A model generated the notes under the pieces. The model searched no databases. It was not told the DNA's origin and saw only the letters and a program-made list of their open reading frames with translations. Both the position numbers and the translations under genes were made by a program. From Candidatus Omnitrophota bacterium (GTDB lineage: Bacteria > Omnitrophota > Omnitrophia > Omnitrophales > JAQTRP01), in contig JAQTRP010000003.1 of assembly GCA_028711765.1 (NCBI GenBank), positions 1-46,604 on the forward strand: DNA of 46,604 nt, written 5' to 3'. This document shows, in pieces, positions 39,167 to 46,604 of the stretch (position 1 is its first letter; the number at the start of each line of letters is the position of its first letter).

Positions 39167-40579
39167 ATGACTGTTACTATTGAATTCTTGGGCGGCGTAG
39201 GGAACGTCACCGGCTCGATGCATCTTCTCACCGTTGGCCGCCATCGTGTGCTGATTGACTGCGGCCTCTTCCAGGGCCGACGCGACGAATCCTACGAGGT
39301 AAACTCAGAGTTCGCTTTTGAGCCATCGGGTCTGACTGCCTGTATCATTTCACACGCCCACATAGACCACTGCGGAAATTTCCCCACCTTGGTAAGGAAA
39401 GGCTTTCGCAATAACGCTTATGTCACGCCCTCCACGCTGGAATTGTGTAACTACATGCTTCCAGACAGCGGCCATATACAAGAAGAAGATGTAAAATACG
39501 TCAATAAGATTAACCGCCGGCGCGGCATGCCCGCGCGCTGGCCGCTCTATACACAACACGACGCCGAAAGATCGCTCCACTACCTAAAGAAAATCGAATA
39601 CCACCGGCCTAAGGAGATAGCGCCCGGTGTTGTGCTGACTTTCTTCGACGCGGGCCACATCCTCGGCTCATCCATTCCCACGATAGACATCACGACGAAA
39701 ACAGGACCGATAAGGATCGCCTACGCCGTCGACCTCGGCCGCCCCGACCTACCCTACCTGAGAGATCCCCAAACCCCGAAAGACATAGACTACCTTCTAA
39801 TCGAAAGTACCTATGGCGCGACGCGTCATCCGCCGATAGAAAACATCGAAAAGGAACTCGCTGATGTTGTAAATAGGACTGTGAGACGAAGCGGAAAGAT
39901 AATAATCCCCTCTTTCGCGCTTGAGCGCACGCAGGAGGTGCTATATTTCCTCGGCCGGCTTCTCAAAAAGAAAAAGATACGCGAGGTACCTGTTTATGTG
40001 GACAGCCCTCTCGCCTGCAACGTTACGAGCGTATTCAGGGAGAACTGGCAATACTTCGACGAAGACATGAGAGACGCCTTCCGAAGAGGCGAAGATCCGC
40101 TACGCTACAAAAACATAACCTACATAAGAGACGTTGAACAGTCAAAAAGACTGCACGACAAGACCGGTCCCATGATTATCATTTCCGCCTCAGGGATGTG
40201 CGAGTCCGGCCGCATACTCCACCACCTTAAGAATAATATTGAGAATCCAAATAATACGATTGTGGTCGTCGGCTTCATGGCAAAAGACACCCTTGGTAGA
40301 AAAATCGTGGAGCGTAAGGCAACGGTGAATATTTTCGGAAGACCTTATCAGCTTAAGGCGGAGGTAGTGAGCATCAAGGCATTCAGCGCCCATGCCGATA
40401 TGGATTTCCTAATAAACTACGCGAAGGAATGCGGAAAACATCTCAAGAAAGTTTTTGTCGTCCACGGTGAAATATCTCAATCCGAAGAGCTCAGGAAAAA
40501 TCTAAGGGCTGCCAAGATCAAAGCCCTCATCCCGAAGAAAGGGCAAGTGGTGGAGCTAATACACGGAGGACAAACATGA
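39167..40579 (+). CDS. Beta-CASP metallo-beta-lactamase RNA nuclease
   Basis: The 470-residue product is a zinc RNA-cleaving enzyme of the CPSF/YSH1-like bacterial family. Motifs in order are SHAHIDHCG (metal site), FDAGHILGSS, AVDLGRPDLPYLRDP, IPSFALERTQEVLYFL, DSPLA, ISASGMCESGRILHHLKNN and FSAHADMDFL, ending in VHGE. All catalytic groups look intact. Its end overlaps the HPF/RaiA-like gene. An RNA-turnover role together with ribosome control is likely. Confidence 0.93.
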   Translation: MTVTIEFLGGVGNVTGSMHLLTVGRHRVLIDCGLFQGRRDESYEVNSEFAFEPSGLTACIISHAHIDHCGNFPTLVRKGFRNNAYVTPSTLELCNYMLPDSGHIQEEDVKYVNKINRRRGMPARWPLYTQHDAERSLHYLKKIEYHRPKEIAPGVVLTFFDAGHILGSSIPTIDITTKTGPIRIAYAVDLGRPDLPYLRDPQTPKDIDYLLIESTYGATRHPPIENIEKELADVVNRTVRRSGKIIIPSFALERTQEVLYFLGRLLKKKKIREVPVYVDSPLACNVTSVFRENWQYFDEDMRDAFRRGEDPLRYKNITYIRDVEQSKRLHDKTGPMIIISASGMCESGRILHHLKNNIENPNNTIVVVGFMAKDTLGRKIVERKATVNIFGRPYQLKAEVVSIKAFSAHADMDFLINYAKECGKHLKKVFVVHGEISQSEELRKNLRAAKIKALIPKKGQVVELIHGGQT

Positions 40580-40920
40580 GATTGATTCTCAACGCACGGA
40601 AAGTGGAAGACGTTGATAAAGCGGAGGCCGAAATCGCACTCGAAAAAGTAGCGGCTAAGCTGGGCCAGTCTTTTGCCGGATTTTTCGGCGAGGACGCGAT
40701 ATTGAGGGCTCATCTTACGCAGGAAAGCGACTATTTGTACCGGCTAACGCTCGAGGCACACCTGCCTGGCAGGACGGTTGCCGTTCATAGAAGCGGAAAA
40801 TCCCTGCCAAAATTGATAATCGAAGCGGAACACGCCCTCGTAAAGGAAATGAACAAAGATATAACTTTTATAAGGGGAGAAAGCCTGAAACATCCGCACA
40901 AGAGAGAACCTTCGGAATAA
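40576..40920 (+). CDS. HPF/RaiA-like ribosome-associated protein
   Basis: The 114-residue protein fits the short ribosome hibernation factor family. It has an N-terminal segment with paired helices and strands (AEAEIALEKVAAKLGQSFAG), RLTLEAHLPGRTVAVHRSGK and a helix with basic ends (IIEAEHALVKEMNKDI). No C-terminal dimerisation domain is present. The ATG overlaps the nuclease stop, so the two proteins are made together. Confidence 0.75.
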   Translation: MRLILNARKVEDVDKAEAEIALEKVAAKLGQSFAGFFGEDAILRAHLTQESDYLYRLTLEAHLPGRTVAVHRSGKSLPKLIIEAEHALVKEMNKDITFIRGESLKHPHKREPSE

Positions 40921-40941
40921 CACCGGCCTTTACGGCCTACC

Positions 40942-41589
40942 CTAACCGATCCATAACCCTTCGATGCGTACCCGGAGCCCATCCTTAGTCTTGCCTATCG
41001 AGTTTACCAGACCGCAGTGCCTCCACTGAAGCATGCAGTATCTCGGCTGAAAATAGTACCGCCTTCCGATCTGGAGCTCTGTCCGTGTGAACTTTACTAA
41101 ACCCTCATACGCCGTGGTATTATAGTAACCGATGTTAATGCCTTTCTCGCGCGCCAGCATCGGGCCCACTATGCACCAGATGACGGTGCCGTTGAAATAA
41201 TCCGGATCCTCCATTATCATCCCGACGTGCGTTACCGGACAGCCGCAGGAAATCCACGCCGGACGACCGTATATAATATCACCTTTCTTAAGGGCGAGCT
41301 TCTCCACGTTCGTGGGATTAAACAATATTATGGTCTCCCTCGGCCCCGGTTCTCCCGGAAATTTATCCAGAACAAAATCATAGTCCCGCTCAAGCATATC
41401 CTTCCAGGTGATATCCTTCTCCTTAAATTCCGGGCTCATCGGACATGACTTCTTCTCTTCCAGAAAAACGCACCTCGAAAGCTGAGCGGCGTCCTTCTCC
41501 GCGACCTCGGCAAACTCTTCGCAGGTCTTAAAGCCGCATGAGCCACAATTTTTCTTGGGCAACTTTTCCATCAATCCCCTAGCGCTCAT
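40942..41589 (-). CDS. 4Fe-4S domain protein of the Rrf2 unit
   Basis: From the ATG at 41589 (GGAGAG six bases upstream) the product has 215 residues. Residues 11-45 form a 4Fe-4S domain of the PF04060 type (CGSCGFKTC with Cys15, 18, 23, then Cys40), as found in corrinoid Fe-S proteins and Rnf/CODH partners. The remaining 165 residues are rich in Cys and aromatic residues (ISCGCPVTHVGM, YYFQPRYCMLQWRHCG) and are not recognised. The gene starts 2 bases after the GTPase stop. It could be the client or scaffold of a metal-cofactor assembly system. Confidence 0.75.
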   Translation of the reverse strand: MSARGLMEKLPKKNCGSCGFKTCEEFAEVAEKDAAQLSRCVFLEEKKSCPMSPEFKEKDITWKDMLERDYDFVLDKFPGEPGPRETIILFNPTNVEKLALKKGDIIYGRPAWISCGCPVTHVGMIMEDPDYFNGTVIWCIVGPMLAREKGINIGYYNTTAYEGLVKFTRTELQIGRRYYFQPRYCMLQWRHCGLVNSIGKTKDGLRVRIEGLWIG

Positions 41590-41591
41590 CT

Positions 41592-42293
41592 TCACTCTCC
41601 CCTGTAAAATATGTCTGATTCCAAAGTCCTCAATACGCCGAAATGCGCTTCCTTGCCGATTTCCTTTTTGCCCACGCAAATAGTACAGGTCCCGACGGGA
41701 GGATTGCCCCTGAGCAATAAGGGCTCCTTTGCTTCCTGCATATTCTCGATTCTTCTAACGATGTGTTCTATATTTATGCCGTGCAATGCGTCGGTTTCTA
41801 TGACAACCACTTTCGGCGCCGCTTCGTTAACGTTGGCGCGGAATACTTCCCTCTCGGCCTGCGAGATGAGATCTATTTTTGTGACAACCGCTATGTCGGC
41901 CAGCGTAAGCATCGGCCCGATCTTGCGCGGCAGGTTCATCCCGCTCGTCGCCTCCAGTGTCACTATGCCTAACGAGCTTTCGATATAAGGCGAACATCTC
42001 AGGCACAATCCCGCCGTCTCGACAAAAAGCGTGTCGGCCCTCTCTTCTTCCGCAAATTTTATGGCATCTCCGAGTACAACCACATTGCAGTGATCGGGAC
42101 ACAGATCGCCCGAATAAACCTTCTTTGTGGGTATCCCAAATTCCTTCTTAAAGATCTCGTCTTCGTCGGCATATTGAACGTCTATTTTTAAATACGCGAC
42201 GCGGTAACCCCTTCCTATGAGCTTCTTAATAACCTGTTTTAATACCGTGGTCTTTCCGCTGGTCGGCGGCCCCGCGCATATCACAACTTTCAT
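41592..42293 (-). CDS. Cys-rich HypB/CobW-like GTPase
   Basis: The 233-residue SIMIBI-class NTPase has a Walker A (GPPTSGKTT, residues 8-16), VETAGL and a TKID specificity motif (138-141). It adds three Cys pairs: CPDHC (65/69), CLRC (97/100) and CTIC (203/206). Relatives HypB, CooC and CobW load nickel, other metals or cobalamin. The Cys pairs suggest metal or Fe-S binding. It is followed by the 4Fe-4S protein and preceded by a stand-alone ABC ATPase. The target is unknown. Confidence 0.8.
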   Translation of the reverse strand: MKVVICAGPPTSGKTTVLKQVIKKLIGRGYRVAYLKIDVQYADEDEIFKKEFGIPTKKVYSGDLCPDHCNVVVLGDAIKFAEEERADTLFVETAGLCLRCSPYIESSLGIVTLEATSGMNLPRKIGPMLTLADIAVVTKIDLISQAEREVFRANVNEAAPKVVVIETDALHGINIEHIVRRIENMQEAKEPLLLRGNPPVGTCTICVGKKEIGKEAHFGVLRTLESDIFYRGE

Positions 42294-42309
42294 GTTTTTC
42301 TCCTCAAGC

Positions 42310-43113
42310 TTAGATATATTCCAACGCCTTCAATCTGTCTTCCAAGTGCTCTTCGCTGACACGCTCGCCGTCCCTTATGGAAGTCCTGAAATGCGACAGG
42401 ATATCGTCTAACTTCTTAATCTCTTCCGCCACCCGTTTTTCTTCCTCGTCGGCCACAATCACCTTTTGCATCGCCCCGTTTTTCATGACTATTCTGAAAT
42501 CCGAGAAAAGCGCAATTCTCGGATCGTGCGTGACAAAAATAAAAATCTTCTCATAGTGTTTCAGGAGCTCTATGGCCCTTGTGCGATGAATGCCCGCGTT
42601 CTCAATTTCATCAAGCAGGATAATCGGGGAGTTTCCTATCACGACGGCATCCGCTATCAAAAGCGCTCTTGTCTGCCCTCCCGAGAGATCGGTCATGGCG
42701 CTGCTTAAAATCACAGGCTCTCCCGTCAGCTGGTTCGCGAAGCTTAAAGTCTCTTCCACCACGGCTTTGTTTTTATCCATCCCGCGCACCTTAGCGTGGA
42801 TATTCAGGAATTTATCAACCGGCAAATCCGACAAAAAGTTGGTGTGTTGGGTAATCAACGCGATGGGATTTTTAGAGGGATCGTTTATAAACTCCCCGTC
42901 CACAACGGCTCCGTTAAATAAAATTTTCCTGCAGGACGGGGTATTTTCGTTCGCGGAGAGCTCTATATCGTTGATTAACTCCGTCTTGCCGGAGCCCGTC
43001 GGCCCGACAATGCTCACCACGTTTCCCATCTTTAAATTTACTTCGGTTACCGGCTCCTTTGCCCCTGTCCTTCCGCGGCCGCCGATTATCGTTATCTGCT
43101 CTACTTTTTTCAT
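42310..43113 (-). CDS. Stand-alone ABC ATPase
   Basis: The 267-residue protein has a complete ABC domain: Walker A GPTGSGKTE (37-45), Q-loop region ITQHTNFLSD, signature LSGGQTR (143-149), Walker B IILLDEIE (164-171) and switch His in THDPR. A C-terminal helical tail (about 225-267) may be a partner-binding segment. No permease gene is nearby, so it is more likely a soluble assembly or activation ATPase (as SufC or AtwA are) than a transporter part. It lies between the outer-membrane protein and the GTPase gene. Confidence 0.85.
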   Translation of the reverse strand: MKKVEQITIIGGRGRTGAKEPVTEVNLKMGNVVSIVGPTGSGKTELINDIELSANENTPSCRKILFNGAVVDGEFINDPSKNPIALITQHTNFLSDLPVDKFLNIHAKVRGMDKNKAVVEETLSFANQLTGEPVILSSAMTDLSGGQTRALLIADAVVIGNSPIILLDEIENAGIHRTRAIELLKHYEKIFIFVTHDPRIALFSDFRIVMKNGAMQKVIVADEEEKRVAEEIKKLDDILSHFRTSIRDGERVSEEHLEDRLKALEYI

Positions 43114-43134
43114 AATGAATCTCCTCCGGTATTT

Positions 43135-43809
43135 TTATCCGAAATTAAAACCCAGTTTGGTGCCTAAAACGTTATACGTATTCCAGATATTCCCCTTGCG
43201 CTTTGAGTCAAACATAATATAGAGGTCGAGCCGCACATTTTTAATAATCTTCTTACTTACACCCACCTGTGCCCTGTTTTCGTTAACCTGATGCACGTCG
43301 TTGCTGTAGAAAAATTCATCCGCGCCATAAGGCGCGACCTCAAAACCGAAAACTTTAATGACGCGCTCTATGCCAAACTTGTTCCTGAAACGCCAGTAAC
43401 CGCCCTTATGCTCTACCATCCTGTATTCCATCCTGAATCTGTAAGAAAGCCCGAAATCAAACATCGTGTGCTTCAGGCCGGATTCAAGCGTCATCCGGTT
43501 TTCGTTACGCTTCTTGTTGTTCGAGTCCTCCGCTATCATGTAGCGGTAGCAGGGCTTTACGTAAAAGAAACTAAACGGTTTCCACTTAAGCCCGACCTCC
43601 GGGAAGAATTGATAAAGCTTGGACATCCCATCCCGCAGGCGGAGATTGGTCGAAGTAGTGAGATCGAACTGTTTATGCAGGGCAAAATCCGCGTCTATCT
43701 GATTCCACGACTGCCACGGCTTATCCCCGGCGTAAGAAAAAGTGGCGGTGCCTAAAAAGGCGGCCCCGGCGAATAAAATAGCGGTAAATCTCAGGAATGC
43801 TTTGCGCAA
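43135..43809 (-). CDS. DUF2490-like outer-membrane beta-barrel protein
   Basis: I place the start at TTG 43809, because GAGGAG lies 8 bases upstream and it yields a standard signal peptide (AFLRFTAILFAGAAFLGT). A longer start at 43839 is possible. The mature 190 residues show alternating strands with aromatic girdle residues, for example WQSWNQIDADFALHK, YVKPCYRYM, YRFRMEYRM and the end GTKLGFNFG. This fits DUF2490, a predicted outer-membrane barrel. It overlaps the end of the Rrf2 gene by about 19 bases, which ties it to the cytoplasmic cassette that follows. Confidence 0.75.
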   Translation of the reverse strand: MRKAFLRFTAILFAGAAFLGTATFSYAGDKPWQSWNQIDADFALHKQFDLTTSTNLRLRDGMSKLYQFFPEVGLKWKPFSFFYVKPCYRYMIAEDSNNKKRNENRMTLESGLKHTMFDFGLSYRFRMEYRMVEHKGGYWRFRNKFGIERVIKVFGFEVAPYGADEFFYSNDVHQVNENRAQVGVSKKIIKNVRLDLYIMFDSKRKGNIWNTYNVLGTKLGFNFG

Positions 43810-44234
43810 AGCGGCTGCTCCTCTTTTGTCCTCTTGCAAACATCCGCGAAACTGATCCCTTCAAGTATCTTCGCGATCGCGTTCCTAACATCCAACATTA
43901 CGTTATAAAGGCCGCATTTTCTCTCTCTCGGGCAGGTAACGTGCGCCATTTTGCTGACACAGCTCAAGGGGGCAAGCGGGCCGTCGATTATCCTTATCAC
44001 CTCGGCAAGGGTAATTTCCTGTGGCGGCTTGATCAAACTATAACCGCCGCCTATGCCGCGCTTCGACTGAAGCAGGCCTGCTTTCCTTAAAGAAAGCAGG
44101 ATTTGTTCCAGAAATTTCTCGGGGAGCTTTTCTTTTTTGGATATATCGTGGATCGGGACGGCACCTTTTCCGTAGTTCATGGAAAGGTGTATCATCGCCC
44201 TTAAGGCGTATTCCCCTCTTTTTGAAACCTTCAT
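43791..44234 (-). CDS. Rrf2-family Fe-S transcription regulator
   Basis: The 147-residue protein has the winged helix of Rrf2 regulators (VSKRGEYALRAMIHLSMNYG, FLEQILLSLRKAGLLQSKRG, IGGGYSLIKPPQEITLAEVI). Three Cys (92, 101, 107) lie in the spacing that binds an Fe-S cluster in IscR/NsrR-type members. It probably senses iron, NO, redox or cysteine state. It is the first gene of the five-gene unit and has an operator-like palindrome in its own promoter, so self-control is likely. Confidence 0.9.
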   Translation of the reverse strand: MKVSKRGEYALRAMIHLSMNYGKGAVPIHDISKKEKLPEKFLEQILLSLRKAGLLQSKRGIGGGYSLIKPPQEITLAEVIRIIDGPLAPLSCVSKMAHVTCPRERKCGLYNVMLDVRNAIAKILEGISFADVCKRTKEEQPLCAKHS

Positions 44235-44257
44235 AATGGTAACTCCCTTGAAAGTCT

Positions 44258-44268
44258 ACTAACTTAGT
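44258..44268. promoter_or_regulatory. Operator-like palindrome for the Rrf2 regulator
   Basis: ACTAACTTAGT (minus strand ACTAAGTTAGT) is a perfect odd palindrome inside a direct repeat of AGTAGACT. It lies just downstream of the -10 box and resembles Rrf2-type sites such as ACTAAATTAGT. A protein bound here would block transcription. Confidence 0.6.
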
Positions 44269-44281
44269 CTACTTTGTAGGG

Positions 44282-44310
44282 AATATATCAAAAACTGCGG
44301 ATATTATCAA
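44282..44310 (-). promoter_or_regulatory. Promoter of the Rrf2 unit
   Basis: On the minus strand TTGATA (44305-44310) and TATATT (44282-44287) are separated by 17 bases. The transcript should start near 44275 and cross the operator-like palindrome before the Rrf2 start at 44234. Confidence 0.7.
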
Positions 44311-44333
44311 GCGCTTTTTTTATCCGCGCCCAA

Positions 44334-44386
44334 AAAAATTAGGGACACATCCCAATTTCTAAAACAAGGATGTGTCCCTAATTTTT
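44334..44386. repeat. Perfect 19-bp inverted repeat with GGGACACATCC core
   Basis: Arms 44334-44352 and 44368-44386 pair fully around a 15-base loop, flanked by A- and T-tracts. It can serve as a two-way terminator between the Rrf2 unit and the small secreted protein. The core resembles palindromes linked to Y1-type transposases elsewhere. Confidence 0.85.
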
Positions 44387-44412
44387 AATAACAAACTATG
44401 ATTTCGGACCGA

Positions 44413-44721
44413 TTACTCGGAAGAAGCGGTCTTAACGGAAACCGCCTTCAAGGCGCCTGTCGCATCCTGCTCGGCATCAACCAACACTTCATCGCCCGCT
44501 TTAAGATCGGTGACGGCCGCGACGCCCAACATTGTGGTTGTTGTATCGACCGTGACATTCGATATCTTCTCTATCTCCGAGGACTTATCGGTTTCGCTGA
44601 TTGTCAGGGAATTGGTGGTAACGCTCACCACCTTGCCGCGGATTAGCGCCGCAAAGGCCGTGCCCTGAAAAACAACAAACGCGGCTAATAAAATAACCAA
44701 TACCATCTGAAGCTTCTTCAT
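44413..44721 (-). CDS. Small secreted protein (DUF5666-like)
   Basis: The 102-residue product has a signal peptide (MVLVILLAAFVVFQGTAFA). A single small beta-rich domain follows, starting LIRGKVVSVTTNSLTIS and ending with GDEVLVDAEQDATGALKAV. This is the pattern of DUF5666 or OB-like periplasmic domains. A strong GGGAGGTGA site lies 7 bases before the ATG. The function is unknown. Confidence 0.7.
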   Translation of the reverse strand: MKKLQMVLVILLAAFVVFQGTAFAALIRGKVVSVTTNSLTISETDKSSEIEKISNVTVDTTTTMLGVAAVTDLKAGDEVLVDAEQDATGALKAVSVKTASSE

Positions 44722-44792
44722 CCTTACTCACCTCCCTTTAATGAGGCCGCAATTTACGGAATGAAATGACATAAATTGCATGGCCGAATTGA

Positions 44793-44840
44793 TCCGCCGA
44801 AGCCAGCTGCGAAGGACTGCTTACATTAGGCGTAGGCGGA
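44793..44840. repeat. GCGTAGGCGG-type imperfect palindrome
   Basis: TCCGCC faces GGCGGA, with CGAAGCC and GGCGTAGG inside. It shares the word GCGTAGGCGG with the element before glnK. Confidence 0.45.
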
Positions 44841-44855
44841 TACGAGTTAGCCCTT

Positions 44856-44893
44856 ATGTACCTGGTACCGCGTCCAAGCAGTACCAGATACAT
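44856..44893. repeat. GTACCTGGTACC-type palindrome, copy 8
   Basis: The 13-base arms (44856-44868, 44881-44893) are inverted with one mismatch; the centre CGCGTCCAAGCA matches that of copies 3 and 5. It lies downstream of glgC. Confidence 0.85.
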
Positions 44894-44920
44894 TATTTGA
44901 GAACCGTCCCTGAGGAAATC

Positions 44921-46153
44921 TCAGAAACTCAGGACGTGACGCGGGGCACGCTTGACGATGACTATACCGGACTCGTCGAGAAAGTACTTCTTCTTATCTT
45001 CCTTCGGCCTGAAACCGATCTCCGTGCCGGGCTCGAACACATTGAAACGGTCAATGATAGCTTTCCTTATCCTGCTCCCGTGCTTGATGTGGCAGAAATC
45101 CATAATTATGGAGCCTTCGATCTCGGCACCGCTTTCGACGGTAACCCCCCTGCCGAGTATCGAATTCTTTATCTTCGCGTGCTCGAGCCTGCAGCCTTCG
45201 CAAATTATGGAATTTGCGATCCCGCAACCGTTGATTTTAGTAGGCGGCCTGTCAAAACTCGAGGCGTGGATAGGCCAGTCCCTGTTATCAAGATCGAGCT
45301 TCGGGTGCTTGCCTAGAATATCCATGTTCGCGTCATAGAAAGACTGTATTGTGCCCACGTCCCTCCAGTAATCTCTCTCCTCATGCCTCTTCAGGGACGG
45401 TATACGGTTTTTGGAAAAGTCATAGGCGAACACCTTCGCGCCTGACTTAATAAAGGAAGGGATCACGTCGTTCCCGAAATCATGGGAAGAGGCCTCCTTT
45501 TTATGATCCTTCTCAAGCGCCTCAACAAGCGCATCCGCGTTAAATATGTAATTGCCCATCGAGCCTAGGCACATACCCGTCTTATACTGGAGGCCGGATG
45601 GGCTTCTCGGTTTCTCGGAAAACCTCAGCACCCTCATATCCCTGTTTACTTTAAGGACACCAAGCCTCGAGATCTCGCTCGAGGGCACGGGTATAGTCGC
45701 TATGGTCAGGTCGGCTTTTTTCCTTACGTGAAAGTCTATCATTTCCCTGACGTTCATCCTGTAAACGTGGTCCGCGCCGAATACGGCGACAAGCCGCGGG
45801 TTAAAATCATAAATGAGGTTAATATTCTGGTAAGCGGAATCGGCGGTACCCCTGTACCATTCCTTCGATTCGGTCCTCATCTGAGGCGGTACCACCGTTA
45901 TAAAATGCCTCGATGTCATCCCTTGCCGGCGCCAACTCGTCCTGATATGCTCGATTAGCGACTGTGATTTATACTGAACAAGCACATATATCGAGTATAT
46001 CCCCGAATTCACAAAGTTGCTCAGGACAAAATCAATCAGCCTGTATTTCCCGCCGAAGCAGACCGACGGCTTCGTCCTCTCAAGCGTGAGGGGATGAAGC
46101 CTTTCGCCCCTTCCTCCTGCCATCACAATAGCCAAGACCTCGCGTTTACTCAT
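44921..46153 (-). CDS. glgC: Glucose-1-phosphate adenylyltransferase
   Basis: The product makes ADP-glucose for glycogen. The 410-residue protein has the nucleotidyltransferase start (AIVMAGGRGERLHPLTLERT KPS region), GTADSAYQN, FGADHVYRMNV, FSEKP and DYWRDVGTI. A left-handed beta-helix with hexapeptide repeats completes the C-terminus (about 290-390). A GGAGGG site precedes the ATG. It starts 5 bases after the PAS-protein stop. Confidence 0.93.
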   Translation of the reverse strand: MSKREVLAIVMAGGRGERLHPLTLERTKPSVCFGGKYRLIDFVLSNFVNSGIYSIYVLVQYKSQSLIEHIRTSWRRQGMTSRHFITVVPPQMRTESKEWYRGTADSAYQNINLIYDFNPRLVAVFGADHVYRMNVREMIDFHVRKKADLTIATIPVPSSEISRLGVLKVNRDMRVLRFSEKPRSPSGLQYKTGMCLGSMGNYIFNADALVEALEKDHKKEASSHDFGNDVIPSFIKSGAKVFAYDFSKNRIPSLKRHEERDYWRDVGTIQSFYDANMDILGKHPKLDLDNRDWPIHASSFDRPPTKINGCGIANSIICEGCRLEHAKIKNSILGRGVTVESGAEIEGSIIMDFCHIKHGSRIRKAIIDRFNVFEPGTEIGFRPKEDKKKYFLDESGIVIVKRAPRHVLSF

Positions 46154-46158
46154 CGCTA

Positions 46159-46604
46159 TTAACCCTCCGTCTGCGGACTAGCACCTTTCTCAAGTTCTTC
46201 TTTAAGTTTCTTAACCTGCTGTTTAAGCTCGATGATTCTCTTTTCTCTGTCGGCGGTAACCCTGTAAAAACGCTCGAGTTCTTTTAGTCTCTTCTCTAAC
46301 TCTTCCTCTTCCTTCTTATATTCGGTGACGTCGGTAATGGTTCCTACGTATCCGACTATTTCACTCTTCTCGTTCATCTCGGGTAGGGCTTGCCCAGGCA
46401 CCCAGACGATACCGCCGTCCGGTTTTTGAAAACAAAACTCGAGGTCAAAAGGCTTCCCATGCCGCACGCACTGATACCATTTTGCGGCAACCTGCTCGCG
46501 CTCGTCCGGATGAATCGCCCGCTTCCAGCCTTCGCTAAGCGCCTCGTTCTGCACGCAGCCTGTAACTTTGCACCACCGGTTGTTCACGTAAATAAGCATT
46601 CCGC
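46159..46604 (-). CDS. PAS-domain protein with C-terminal coiled coil (5' end outside window)
   Basis: At least 148 residues are visible and the frame continues off the right edge. The first 95 residues are a PAS/PAC domain of the PAS_3 type (YVNNRWCKVTGC, AIHPDER, GGIVWVPGQALPE, GYVGTITDVTEYKK). They are followed by a charged coiled coil of about 45 residues. No kinase or output domain follows, so any output domain must lie upstream. It is immediately before glgC. Confidence 0.8.
   Translation of the reverse strand, partial: GMLIYVNNRWCKVTGCVQNEALSEGWKRAIHPDEREQVAAKWYQCVRHGKPFDLEFCFQKPDGGIVWVPGQALPEMNEKSEIVGYVGTITDVTEYKKEEEELEKRLKELERFYRVTADREKRIIELKQQVKKLKEELEKGASPQTEG

Overview
The window is a gene-dense stretch (about 36 protein genes in 46.6 kb) from a bacterium with a Gram-negative-type envelope: it encodes signal peptides, a lipoprotein, two predicted outer-membrane beta-barrels and large secreted proteins. 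The gene mix recalls uncultivated lineages such as Omnitrophota or neighbouring PVC-type phyla: a KaiC-like/PPDK_N fusion, a TorF-like porin next to amtB-glnK, many short intergenic palindromes, and a Thermotoga/Clostridia-style glycerol cassette. That assignment is an inference without a marker-gene test. I saw no rRNA, tRNA, CRISPR array, phage or transposase gene.

Region 1 (1-3784, minus): a large secreted protein with Trp-rich modules that runs off the left edge, and two envelope proteins of unknown function. Region 2 (3808-24102, minus): a nucleotide and nitrogen block read right to left as glnA, nadE, a small Fis-like regulator, gltB, gltD, a KaiC-like/PPDK_N protein, pyrG, carA, carB, purS, purQ, purL, mostly with overlapping or nearly touching genes. 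It makes glutamine and glutamate and then spends amide nitrogen on CTP, carbamoyl phosphate and purines. Region 3 (24134-29270, minus): the ammonium module with a second Fis-like protein, a class I amidotransferase, an unusual PII protein, the AmtB transporter, a TorF-like porin and a small sigma-like factor. Three copies of a box with a GGTTACC core at fixed spacing, and several terminator-like leader hairpins, sit between these genes.

Region 4 (29319-35779): glycerol use, with a lipoprotein and glpK on minus, diverging from glpA-like dehydrogenase, FAD oxidoreductase, DUF1667 protein and glpF on plus. Region 5 (35953-38861, minus): two small secreted proteins, a B12-binding radical SAM enzyme and a VOC protein. 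Region 6 (39167-40920, plus): a beta-CASP RNA nuclease coupled to an HPF/RaiA-like protein. Region 7 (40942-44310, minus): a five-gene unit of Rrf2 Fe-S regulator, outer-membrane protein, stand-alone ABC ATPase, Cys-rich HypB/CobW-like GTPase and 4Fe-4S protein behind a clear promoter and operator-like palindrome. I consider this the best candidate for an undescribed system. Region 8 (44413-46604, minus): a small secreted protein, glgC and the end of a PAS-domain protein.

The intergenic spaces hold at least eight copies of a palindrome built on GTACCTGGTACC, plus other palindromic families. Several of these repeats supply the stop codon or last residues of the gene they abut.
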